DNA from: Acidimicrobiia bacterium
GTDB lineage: Bacteria > Actinomycetota > Acidimicrobiia > Acidimicrobiales > Poriferisodalaceae
NCBI GenBank assembly: GCA_022822525.1
Contig: JAJEBN010000078.1
Location: 22,055-86,054, forward strand
Direction of reading: 5' to 3'
Length of the DNA: 64,000 nucleotides
Shown here: piece by piece, positions 52,348-59,757 of the stretch
Layout: each line of letters starts with the position of its first letter
How positions within the stretch are numbered: the first letter of the stretch is position 1
The notes under the pieces: model-generated
Told to the model about the DNA's origin: nothing
Databases searched by the model: none
Seen by the model: only the letters and a program-made list of their open reading frames with translations
Position numbers and translations under genes: made by a program

Positions 52348-53199
52348 GTGAGCGCCGAGGCTGCAACAAGCGATGCTGCGCCGAAGGATCCGCACGTCGA
52401 CGAGGTAATCGAGTTCTTCGGTCTCGAGTCGACGGCCGAAGAGTTGCGCTGGATGCTGCCGGTCACCTACGACGTGGCCGGTGCCACCGGCACATTGCAT
52501 GGCGGGTGCGCGCTCGCGGCCGCCGTGGCGGCCCTCGAGAGCGTCACCGGCCGGCCCATGGCCGCAGCATCCGCCCAGTACCTGGCGCGGCTGCCGGTGG
52601 GCGGCTGTGCGGCCGTCGCTCTCGACATCGGCGCCAGCGGCAACCGCATGACCCAGGCCTCCGCTGAGATCACCGATGCTGGCGATGGCCGGGTCATCCT
52701 GCGTGCGCTCGTGTCGCTCGGCGGTCGGCAGCTGGGCATCGACCAGACATGGACGACCGCCCCGGACGTGCCGCCGCCGGAGGTATGCGAGCCCCGCGGC
52801 GCGACCTCGATCGAAGGCCGGTCGTTCACCGACCACGCCGACATCCGGCTCGCCGGGCAGCAGCCGGGCGAGCGCCACGTGCGGTACTGGGCGCGCCTCG
52901 ACGACACGCTGGCATCGACCGGGCCGGGCCTGACGGCGCTGGCCGACCTGCTGCCGAGCGGGATGCGCGTCAGCCTCGATGCCGGATTCAGGGGATCCAG
53001 CCTCGACAACTCGGTGCGGATCTCCGGCGAAGCCGAGAGTGAATGGGTGCTCCTCGACATCGAGTCTGACGCAGTCCACAACGCCATCGGCAACGGCATC
53101 GTTCGCATCTATGCCTCCGACGGGGGGCTGCTGGCAACCGGCACCCAGTCGTTCGCTATCACCCGCATTACCGGTCCCCTGGGCTCGCCGCAGCAATGA
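52348..53199 (+). CDS. Double-hotdog acyl-CoA thioesterase-like protein, copy 2
   Basis: A 283-residue paralogue of the preceding gene. Shared signatures are TLHGGCALAAAVAALESVTGRP in adjoining parts, SAQYLARLPVGG, LVSLGGRQLGIDQ, TLASTGPGLTALADLLPSGM, SLDNSVRISGEAESEWVLLDIESD and a C-terminal SFAITRITGP. The N-terminal ~20 residues differ. The stop overlaps the menA ATG (ATGA), so it is coupled to menA. Divergence between the copies suggests different acyl-CoA preferences. Confidence 0.8.
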   Translation: MSAEAATSDAAPKDPHVDEVIEFFGLESTAEELRWMLPVTYDVAGATGTLHGGCALAAAVAALESVTGRPMAAASAQYLARLPVGGCAAVALDIGASGNRMTQASAEITDAGDGRVILRALVSLGGRQLGIDQTWTTAPDVPPPEVCEPRGATSIEGRSFTDHADIRLAGQQPGERHVRYWARLDDTLASTGPGLTALADLLPSGMRVSLDAGFRGSSLDNSVRISGEAESEWVLLDIESDAVHNAIGNGIVRIYASDGGLLATGTQSFAITRITGPLGSPQQ

Positions 53200-54074
53200 C
53201 GGGCGCACGCACGTGGCTGGTCGGAGCGCGGCCCCGCACCTGGCCGGCTTCGCTGGTGCCGCCGTTCGTGGGCACCGCAGCTTCGGACGCCGCGGCGGAC
53301 GGTGCCATCGTGTGGTGGCGGGCCGTGTGCGCCCTGGTGGTGTCGCTGTGCATCCAGATCGCGGTCAACTACGCCAACGACTACAGCGATGGGGTGCGAG
53401 GCACCGACGCCGCTCGGGTCGGGCCGCAGCGCCTCGTGGCCTCAGGAGCAGCCTCGCCTGCCGCGGTACGCGCCGTTGCATTCGGGGCGTTCGGCGTTGC
53501 AGCGGTCGTCGGCGTCATCGTGGCAGCCGCCGTGTCGTGGTGGCTCATCGCAGCCGGTGCGGCGTCGATCCTGGCCGCCTGGTACTACACCGGCGGTCGG
53601 CGTCCGTACGGCTATCGGGGCCTCGGCGAGCTGTTCGTGTTCGTCTTCTTCGGGCTCGTGGCCACGGCAGGCTCAGCGTTCGTGCAGGACGCCCGGCTCA
53701 CCCTGCTGGGCATCGCGGCGTCGGTGCCGGTGGGGCTGGGCTCGGTGGCGTTGCTCATCTCGAACAACCTGCGTGACCTGCCCACCGACGAGCAGGCCGG
53801 CAAGCGGACGCTGGCGGTGCGCATGGGTGAGCGGCCGACCCGGGCGCTGTACGTCGTGGTCGTGTTCCTGATGGTGTTCTCGCCGATGTACCTGTCGCTG
53901 CTTCGGCCGTGGACGATGCTGGGCCTGGCCGCCTTCGCGTTCGCCGTCGTGCCTACCCAGTCGGTGCTCAAAGGCGCCTCCGGCACAGCCCTGGTGCCGG
54001 TGCTGGCAGCAACCGGACGCCTGCAGATCGTGGTGGGGGCGCTGCTGACCGTCGGCTTGGCGCTGGGGCCGTGA
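53196..54074 (+). CDS. menA: 1,4-dihydroxy-2-naphthoate polyprenyltransferase
   Basis: Membrane prenyltransferase joining a polyprenyl chain to DHNA in menaquinone synthesis; 292 residues, eight to nine hydrophobic segments. The first Asp-rich motif is NYANDYSDGVRGTDAARVGPQRL (in two parts), the second NNLRDLPTDEQAGKRTLAVRMG. The start overlaps the thioesterase stop by 4 nt. The other menaquinone gene here, menG, lies 570 bp further on the opposite strand. Confidence 0.93.
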   Translation: MTGARTWLVGARPRTWPASLVPPFVGTAASDAAADGAIVWWRAVCALVVSLCIQIAVNYANDYSDGVRGTDAARVGPQRLVASGAASPAAVRAVAFGAFGVAAVVGVIVAAAVSWWLIAAGAASILAAWYYTGGRRPYGYRGLGELFVFVFFGLVATAGSAFVQDARLTLLGIAASVPVGLGSVALLISNNLRDLPTDEQAGKRTLAVRMGERPTRALYVVVVFLMVFSPMYLSLLRPWTMLGLAAFAFAVVPTQSVLKGASGTALVPVLAATGRLQIVVGALLTVGLALGP

Positions 54075-54122
54075 GACGGCGTCGGGCCGCGGCCCCGTAG
54101 TGGCGTCCGGGCTGCGATCAGC

Positions 54123-54128
54123 CATGAT
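54123..54128 (+). promoter_or_regulatory. Possible -10 box (CATGAT) before the YbaK-like gene
   Basis: CATGAT ends 6 nt before the ATG at 54135. It is a weaker variant of the TANNNT box, but the spacing is the same. Confidence 0.25.
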
Positions 54129-54134
54129 GTCGCG

Positions 54135-54638
54135 ATGAGCACAGCAGCAAGCTCGGCGGCGGTCCTGGAACATCTCGCTGCGCTCGGCGCGGCGTACGAG
54201 TTGGTGGAGTGCGATCCCGACTTCGCCGACACGGCGCAGTTCTGCGAGAAGTACGGCTACTCGATGGATGCGTCGGCCAACGCCATCTGCGTGGTGGGAA
54301 AGTCGGCCGAGCGGCCGATCGCGTGCTGCGTCGTGCTGGCATCGACCCGCCTCGATGTCAATGGCGTGGTGCGGCGCCGGCTGGGCACTCGCAAGGCGTC
54401 GTTCGCGGACGCCGAAGAGACCGTGGCGCGCACCGGCATGATGATCGGCGGCGTGACGCCGTTCGGGCTTCCAGATGACATCCCGGTCTGGATCGACAGC
54501 AGGGTGATGGGCTGCGACGCGGTGATCGTGGGCGGCGGCTCACGCGACTGCAAGATTCTGTGCCCGCCCTCTTCGCTCACCCAGATCGCCTCGGCGGAGG
54601 TCGTGACCGATCTGGCCAAGGCGCCGCCGCCGGCCTGA
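54135..54638 (+). CDS. YbaK/EbsC-type aminoacyl-tRNA deacylase
   Basis: A 167-residue YbaK-domain protein. The motifs CVVGKSAERPIACCVVLASTRLDV, RRRLGTRKASFADAEETVARTGMMIGGVTPFGLP (in parts) and IVGGGSRDCKILCPPS match the family, which hydrolyses mischarged tRNAs (for example Cys- or Ala-tRNA(Pro)). Specificity is unknown. It converges with menG, leaving 5 nt between. Confidence 0.85.
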   Translation: MSTAASSAAVLEHLAALGAAYELVECDPDFADTAQFCEKYGYSMDASANAICVVGKSAERPIACCVVLASTRLDVNGVVRRRLGTRKASFADAEETVARTGMMIGGVTPFGLPDDIPVWIDSRVMGCDAVIVGGGSRDCKILCPPSSLTQIASAEVVTDLAKAPPPA

Positions 54639-54643
54639 GAGGC

Positions 54644-55435
54644 TCAGCCCTCGCGCGTCGCGGTGATGAGCTGGGCGATGCCGCCGCTCAGCGCCTCTCG
54701 CTTGACGTCGCGGAATCCGGCCCCTGCGATCAGGGCTGCCAGCTCTGGTGCCGGGGGCAGGTAGGCCACCGACTGGGGCAGGTAGCGGTACGCCTGCCGG
54801 CTCGAGAGCAGGCTGCCGACGGCCGGCACCACCTTGCCGAAATACAGCTGGTGGCCTGCCCGCAGCAGTGGGTTCGAGGGCTCGGCCACCTCCAGCATCG
54901 CGACACGCGCGCCTGGCCGCAGAACCCGTGCCAGCTCAGCGAAGAAGGATCCCAGGTCGGCGAAGTTCCTCAGGGCGAATCCGCAGGTGGCGCCCGCCAG
55001 CGAGCGCTCGCGCACGCCGAGGTTCAGCGCATCGGAGCGCATGAGCGGTGCGCGCGTGGTGGCCCGGGCGAGCATGCCGGCGGAGAAGTCGACACCGACT
55101 GCCCACAGTCCCGCCGCTTCGAGTTCGTTGCACAGGTCGCCCGTGCCGCATGCCACGTCGATCACGGTCTCGCCAGGCGCCAGACCGAGCGCTGCTACGG
55201 CACGCCGCCGCCAGCGGGTGTCGAGGCGGAATGTCAGCAACCGGTTCAGCAGGTCGTAGCGCGGCGCGATCTCGTCGAACATCGCCTCGACGGCGGCGGC
55301 CTTGTCCTGCGGTCGCGGTAGTGGTGAGGTCGAGCCGGAAGGCGAGGCCGTGGCCCGAGCGGCCCGTGAGCCCCAATTCAACCGAGCTCGGGAACTAGAG
55401 CGGGGCAATAGTGCAGGCCGTCGGCGGGATGTCAC
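54644..55435 (-). CDS. menG: Demethylmenaquinone methyltransferase (UbiE/MenG)
   Basis: A 263-residue SAM-dependent methyltransferase for the last step of menaquinone synthesis. AMFDEIAPRYDLLNRLLTFRLDTRWRRRAV in adjoining parts is the UbiE signature; the SAM motif is VIDVACGTGDLCNEL, followed by GFALRNFADLGSFF and LEVAEPSNPLL. The first ~40 residues are a basic, low-complexity extension. GTG at 55435 overlaps the stop of the upstream membrane-protein gene (GTGA). A later start nearer AMFDEI is possible. Confidence 0.9.
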   Translation of the reverse strand: MTSRRRPALLPRSSSRARLNWGSRAARATASPSGSTSPLPRPQDKAAAVEAMFDEIAPRYDLLNRLLTFRLDTRWRRRAVAALGLAPGETVIDVACGTGDLCNELEAAGLWAVGVDFSAGMLARATTRAPLMRSDALNLGVRERSLAGATCGFALRNFADLGSFFAELARVLRPGARVAMLEVAEPSNPLLRAGHQLYFGKVVPAVGSLLSSRQAYRYLPQSVAYLPPAPELAALIAGAGFRDVKREALSGGIAQLITATREG

Positions 55436-55875
55436 GTGAACCAGACGCGTCGATGACTGCGGCTGATCGGGTGGAAGAGCAGCACCAGCAACAGTGCGTC
55501 GAACATCAGCCGCATGAACACGCCCAGTGCCAGGCCGAAACGCGCGCCCCACCACAGCGTCGCGATCGCCGAGTACACCGCCGCAGACGAGCACAGCCAA
55601 TGGCCCCACCGGCGCTCGCTGGACGTGCCGATGCCGCCTGCCACGAACGCGCCGCCGAGCAGCAGCGTCACGCTGGCAGGCACGACGGCATCGGCCAGGT
55701 TCTGGGCGCTGCGATCGCCAGCTGCCAGCGACACGATCGCCTCGAAGATGTCGAGCGCCACCTGCCACTCGACGCGCGCTCCGAGCAGCAGGAACACCGC
55801 AGAGAAGTAGCTCAGCAGCACAGCGCTGTAGAGCGTCTGAGGCTGGCTGCGGTTGACCCACTTGATCCGGTTCAC
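55432..55875 (-). CDS. Small four-helix membrane protein, unknown function
   Basis: A 147-residue integral membrane protein with about four hydrophobic segments (~17-32, ~70-82, ~92-107 and ~113-135) and a basic N-terminus (NRIKWVNRSQPQ). No family is recognised. GTG at 55875 has CACACT 6 nt upstream. Its stop overlaps the menG start, so the two are an operon; a role alongside quinone synthesis is only a guess. Confidence 0.65.
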   Translation of the reverse strand: MNRIKWVNRSQPQTLYSAVLLSYFSAVFLLLGARVEWQVALDIFEAIVSLAAGDRSAQNLADAVVPASVTLLLGGAFVAGGIGTSSERRWGHWLCSSAAVYSAIATLWWGARFGLALGVFMRLMFDALLLVLLFHPISRSHRRVWFT

Positions 55876-55881
55876 TGCGCA

Positions 55882-55887
55882 AGTGTG
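55882..55887 (-). promoter_or_regulatory. Putative -10 box (CACACT) for the membrane protein-menG operon
   Basis: Minus-strand CACACT ends 6 nt before the GTG at 55875, the same hexamer and gap as before galE. Confidence 0.4.
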
Positions 55888-55984
55888 GCACCCGCCGCCG
55901 GTCGTCGGCTGCCAGACGCGCTGAGCCAGCGCGTCGCGCTGGGCATGTGTCGCGTGACGCCCGGGCAGCTCACCCGAGCAGCGT

Positions 55985-55990
55985 TAGCCT
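55985..55990 (+). promoter_or_regulatory. -10 box (TAGCCT) for mshD
   Basis: TAGCCT ends 7 nt before the GTG at 55998; no ribosome-binding site is present. Confidence 0.5.
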
Positions 55991-55997
55991 CGCCCCG

Positions 55998-56759
55998 GTG
56001 AGCGACGAAGCGAGTGCTCCAACGAGTGCCGATCCCGTCATCTCGATCGGCGCCGATCAGCATGGTGCTGTCGTCGAGATCGACGCCTCGCAGTGGCCAT
56101 CGGGGGCGATGTCTGCTGCGCTGGGGCATCAGCTCGATGGCATCGCCGGTCCGGTGTCGGTCTGGATCGATCATCCCGAGACCCCCCGCAGCGATGCGGC
56201 GCCCGCCGAGACCGAGCTCGGGCGCGAATTGGCGAAGCTCGGCCTGACGTTCGAACGCGACCTGTATCGCATGGAGCGGTCGCTGCCGATGGACCAGCCC
56301 AGCGGCATCGAGACACGCTCGTTTGTGGTGGGCCAGGATGAGGCCGCCTGGGTGGAGGTCAACAACCGGGCGTTCTCGTGGCACCGCGAGCAGGGCGGGT
56401 GGACGCTCGAACAGGTGGCCGAACGCCAGGCCGAACCGTGGTTCGACGCCGACGGATTCCGTGTGTACGACATCGACGGCGAGATCGCGGCGTACTGCTG
56501 GACGAAGGTGCACGACGATGAGGCACCGCCGGTGGGCGAGGTGTACGTCATCGCCGTCGATCCCGCCTACCACGGTCGGGGGCTCGGCCGGGCTCTCACG
56601 CTCGCCGGCTACGAGTATCTGGCCGCTGCGGGCCTCACGCGGGCCATGCTCTATGTTGACGCAGACAACACCCCGGCGGTCACGCTGTATCTCGACCTCG
56701 GCTTGGAAGTCGCCGTCGTGCGGCGCTTGTTCACCGGCGTCGGCGCGGCGCGACCGTGA
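55998..56759 (+). CDS. mshD: Mycothiol synthase
   Basis: GNAT acetyltransferase that acetylates Cys-GlcN-Ins in the last step of mycothiol synthesis; 253 residues. VEVNNRAFSWHREQGGWTLEQV, WFDADGFRVYDIDGEIAAYCWTKVH and GEVYVIAVDPAYHGRGLGRALTLAGYEYL (in adjoining parts) are the MshD acetyl-CoA site and signature. The C-terminal LYVDADNTPAVTLYLDLGLE is also typical. The N-terminal GNAT half is shorter and weaker than usual, total length being below the ~300 of many homologues. The stop overlaps rlmN (GTGA). Confidence 0.87.
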   Translation: MSDEASAPTSADPVISIGADQHGAVVEIDASQWPSGAMSAALGHQLDGIAGPVSVWIDHPETPRSDAAPAETELGRELAKLGLTFERDLYRMERSLPMDQPSGIETRSFVVGQDEAAWVEVNNRAFSWHREQGGWTLEQVAERQAEPWFDADGFRVYDIDGEIAAYCWTKVHDDEAPPVGEVYVIAVDPAYHGRGLGRALTLAGYEYLAAAGLTRAMLYVDADNTPAVTLYLDLGLEVAVVRRLFTGVGAARP

Positions 56760-57868
56760 CGGTCGCCGATCCCTCGCTTGCGGATCTCAGCCGGGCTGAG
56801 CTGGCAGAGCTGCTCGACGGCGAGCCCAAGTACCGGCTCGATCAGGTGTGGGATGGCCTGTACCGGCAGCGCCGCCCGTTGGCTGAGCTCAGCAATGTTC
56901 CCAAGGCGCTGCGTCACGCCATCGCCGAGCTGCTGCCCGATGCGCTCAGCTTGGTGCGCACGCAATCGGCCGACCGCGGGGCTACCACCAAACACCTCTG
57001 GTCGCTGCGCGACGGGCACCTGGTGGAGTCGGTGCTCATGCGGTACCGGAACCGGACCACGCTGTGCATCAGCAGCCAAGCCGGCTGTGCCATGGGCTGC
57101 AGCTTCTGCGCGACCGGTCAAGTGGGCTTCGACCGCAACCTGAGCGTCGGCGAGATGGTCTCCCAGGTGCTCGGCACGCTCCAGCACGCGGCACCGGAGC
57201 CAGGCGCCATCAACAGCGCTGCCGCCCGCGGTGGCGCCATCAACATCGTGTTCATGGGCATGGGCGAGCCGCTCGCCAACTACGACGCCGTCTGGGCCGC
57301 TGTCGAACGCTTCCATGGCGACATGGGCGTCGGCGCGAGGCACATCACCATCTCGACCGTCGGGGTGATTCCCGGCATCGTGCGCCTCGCCGCAGCGAGC
57401 CTGCCGATCAACTTGGCGGTCTCGCTGCACGCAGCCAACGATCGGCTGCGCAATCGCATCGCACCGATCAATCGCACGTACCCATTGCGTGACCTCGCTC
57501 GCGCCCTGGCCGACTACCGGCGAGCCAAGCGGCGGCGCATCAGCTTCGAATGGGCAATGATCTCCGGTGTCAACGACCGCGACAGCGACGCCGCAGAGCT
57601 GGCCGCGTACGCACGACCGCTGGCGGCCCATGTGAATCTCATCCCTTTGAATCCGACTCCGGGCTACGGCCACCAGCCCTCGCCGGCCGGCCGGATCGAG
57701 CATTTCGCCGCCGAGCTGTCGTCCCGTGGCGTGAACGCCACCGTGCGCCAGAACCGCGGCACATCGATCGACGCCGCATGCGGCCAGCTGCGAGCCGACA
57801 AGCAGGTCTCGATCGGGCGCCGCGACCGCTCCGCCCGACGCGACGAGCGCACCCGGATCGAGCGTTAG
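56756..57868 (+). CDS. rlmN: 23S rRNA (adenine2503-C2)-methyltransferase
   Basis: Radical SAM methyltransferase acting on A2503 of 23S rRNA (and some tRNAs); 370 residues. It has CISSQAGCAMGCSFCATGQVGF with cluster cysteines 111, 115 and 118, NIVFMGMGEPLANYD, ITISTVGVIPGI, PINLAVSLHAAND, and the late catalytic-cysteine segment IDAACGQL. The GTG start overlaps the mshD stop. About 20 basic residues extend the C-terminus. Confidence 0.94.
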   Translation: MTVADPSLADLSRAELAELLDGEPKYRLDQVWDGLYRQRRPLAELSNVPKALRHAIAELLPDALSLVRTQSADRGATTKHLWSLRDGHLVESVLMRYRNRTTLCISSQAGCAMGCSFCATGQVGFDRNLSVGEMVSQVLGTLQHAAPEPGAINSAAARGGAINIVFMGMGEPLANYDAVWAAVERFHGDMGVGARHITISTVGVIPGIVRLAAASLPINLAVSLHAANDRLRNRIAPINRTYPLRDLARALADYRRAKRRRISFEWAMISGVNDRDSDAAELAAYARPLAAHVNLIPLNPTPGYGHQPSPAGRIEHFAAELSSRGVNATVRQNRGTSIDAACGQLRADKQVSIGRRDRSARRDERTRIER

Positions 57869-57876
57869 GGACGCTC

Positions 57877-58518
57877 ATGGCCAAGCCGCGATCGCCGAAG
57901 GGGCGCGCACAGCGGACCCACGAACGGCTCAAGGGCGAGTACGAAGCTGTCTGCGAGCTCGAGCATCGCAACCCGTTCGAGTTGCTGGTCGCCACCATCC
58001 TGTCGGCGCAGTGCACCGACGCACGGGTCAACGCCACCGTGCCGTCGCTGTTCGCGCGCTTTCCCGACGCCGAGTCGATGGCGTCGGCTGATCTGGCCGA
58101 GCTGGAAGAGATCGTGCATCCGACTGGGTTCTTCCGCAGCAAGGCCCGCAATCTGCAGGGAATGGCCCGCCTGCTGCTGTCGGACTTCGGGGGTGAGGTG
58201 CCGACCGCGCTGAAGGACCTGGTCAAGCTGCCCGGCGTGGGCCGCAAGACGGCAAACGTGATCCGTTCGGTGGCGTTCGACCTGCCCGGTCTGCCGGTGG
58301 ACACTCACGTCGGCCGCCTGGTGCGGCGCCTCGGCATCACCGCCGAGGAGGATCCGGTCAAGGTCGAACTGGCCTTGAACCCGATGATTCCCCAATACGA
58401 GCGGGGCGACTTCAGCCTGCGCCTGATCCTGCACGGAAGGCGCGTCTGTTCGTCCCGCAAGCCTGCATGCGACGACTGCGTGCTCAACGATTTCTGCCCG
58501 AGCGCGTTCGCGGCCTGA
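57877..58518 (+). CDS. nth: Endonuclease III (DNA glycosylase/AP lyase)
   Basis: Base-excision-repair enzyme removing oxidised pyrimidines; 213 residues. The helix-hairpin-helix LPGVGRKTANV carries the catalytic Lys, VDTHVGRLVRRLG the catalytic Asp, and the C-terminal CSSRKPACDDCVLNDFC is the 4Fe-4S site with C-x6-C-x2-C-x5-C spacing. ATG at 57877 lies 8 nt after the rlmN stop, which itself provides the TAGGGA that could act as a ribosome-binding site. Confidence 0.95.
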   Translation: MAKPRSPKGRAQRTHERLKGEYEAVCELEHRNPFELLVATILSAQCTDARVNATVPSLFARFPDAESMASADLAELEEIVHPTGFFRSKARNLQGMARLLLSDFGGEVPTALKDLVKLPGVGRKTANVIRSVAFDLPGLPVDTHVGRLVRRLGITAEEDPVKVELALNPMIPQYERGDFSLRLILHGRRVCSSRKPACDDCVLNDFCPSAFAA

Positions 58519-58572
58519 ATCGGCACGGGCGCTGGCTGTAGTGCGAATGCGAGACCCGAGAGGTGCAACCGA

Positions 58573-59490
58573 ATGACTGAGTCAGCGAATCCCGGCAGCG
58601 GCACGGTGCGCAGGTCGTCGCACTTCGTGCCCGGCGCAAACGAGCGCATGCTGGAGAAGTCGATCGCGACTGACGCCGACAGCCTCGTGCTCGATCTCGA
58701 AGACGCTGTCACCCCCGACAACAAGGACAGTGCCCGCACGACGGTCGCGGGCTGGCTGGCCGATGTCGACTTCGGCGCCAAGGAGCGGGTGGTGCGCATC
58801 AATCCGCTCGACACACCGTGGTGCGCTGCCGATGTCGCCGAGACGATGGTGTCGCCGCCCGACGCCTACCTGGTGCCGAAGGTGAACAATGCGGCCGAGG
58901 TCGTCGAGCTCGACGGTATGATCGCCCGCTGGGAGCTCGAGCTCGGCCACCCGTCTGGTGGCGTCGTGCTGCTGGTGCTGGGTACCGAAACGCCGCAAGG
59001 GCTGCTGAACATCGGCGAGCTGGCCCGCCACGACCGGGTGGACGCGCTGAGCTGGGGCGCCGAGGATCTCTCGGCGGCGATGGGCTCGAAGGCCAACCGA
59101 GATGCGTCCGGGGCCTACCTGCCGGTCTTCGAGTACGCCCGGGTGATGTGTTTGGTGGGCGCCACGGCGTGGAACAAGCAGCCGCTCGACACCGTGTTCG
59201 TGGACTTTCGCGACGACGAGGGGCTGGCGGCCGAGTGTGCGACGTCAGCCGCTATGGGCTTCACCGGCAAGATCACCATCCATCCCGCGCAGATCGACAT
59301 CGTCAACGCCGCGTTCACGCCGAGCGATGCCGAGATGGCCGACGCCCGCGAGCTGCTCGAAGCATTCGCCGAGGCCGAGGCCGCCGGCCTGATGGCTTTC
59401 GCACACAAGGGCCAGATGGTGGACGTGCCGCACCTCACCCGAGCCCGCAAGATCGTCGCCACGGCTGAGGCCATTGCGTCACGCTCGTAG
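58573..59490 (+). CDS. HpcH/HpaI aldolase/citrate lyase family protein (CitE/malyl-CoA lyase-like)
   Basis: A 305-residue TIM-barrel lyase. RSSHFVPGANERMLEKSIATDADSLVLDLEDAV in adjoining parts is the CitE N-terminus, with the metal-binding Asp/Glu in LDLEDAV. GTETPQGLLNIGELA, SWGAEDLSAAMG and FTGKITIHPAQIDIVNAAF follow. Relatives cleave citryl-, malyl- or methylmalyl-CoA. No citrate-lyase alpha or gamma subunits are near, so a stand-alone CoA-thioester lyase is more likely. ATG at 58573 has GAGAGG upstream. Confidence 0.88.
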   Translation: MTESANPGSGTVRRSSHFVPGANERMLEKSIATDADSLVLDLEDAVTPDNKDSARTTVAGWLADVDFGAKERVVRINPLDTPWCAADVAETMVSPPDAYLVPKVNNAAEVVELDGMIARWELELGHPSGGVVLLVLGTETPQGLLNIGELARHDRVDALSWGAEDLSAAMGSKANRDASGAYLPVFEYARVMCLVGATAWNKQPLDTVFVDFRDDEGLAAECATSAAMGFTGKITIHPAQIDIVNAAFTPSDAEMADARELLEAFAEAEAAGLMAFAHKGQMVDVPHLTRARKIVATAEAIASRS

Positions 59491-59532
59491 CCGCGTCGCA
59501 TGCCCTGCAGGCAGCGGCCACTGACTGGATAC

Positions 59533-59721
59533 TCAGCGCAGCGCGTCGGTGGCCTGGGCCAAACGGCGGCGAGCCATCCGCAACGAGCGCTCAACCTCGT
59601 AGAGCTCCACGCCGACATCCTCATTCGGCGTGCCCATCAGCTCATCGGCAGCCTGCACCACGCGGTTGCCCAGCTCGCCGACAGCGGTCTCGATCGACGA
59701 CAGCTCAGCAGCGCTGATCAC
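59533..59721 (-). CDS. Small alpha-helical protein, unknown function
   Basis: A 62-residue, probably all-helical protein (ISAAELSSIETAVGELGNRV, then VELYEVERSLRMARRRLAQA). I do not recognise a family. The usual longer call would start at TTG 59751; I prefer GTG 59721 because minus-strand TAGCGT lies 7 nt upstream of it. It sits between the CitE-like gene (convergent) and the cell-wall-binding genes (same strand). Confidence 0.5.
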   Translation of the reverse strand: MISAAELSSIETAVGELGNRVVQAADELMGTPNEDVGVELYEVERSLRMARRRLAQATDALR

Positions 59722-59728
59722 ACGCGGC

Positions 59729-59734
59729 ACGCTA
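59729..59734 (-). promoter_or_regulatory. -10 box (TAGCGT) for the small helical protein gene
   Basis: Minus-strand TAGCGT ends 7 nt before the GTG at 59721 and decides that start over TTG 59751. Confidence 0.4.
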
Positions 59735-59757
59735 CCGACTCGGTTGCTCAACGGGAT

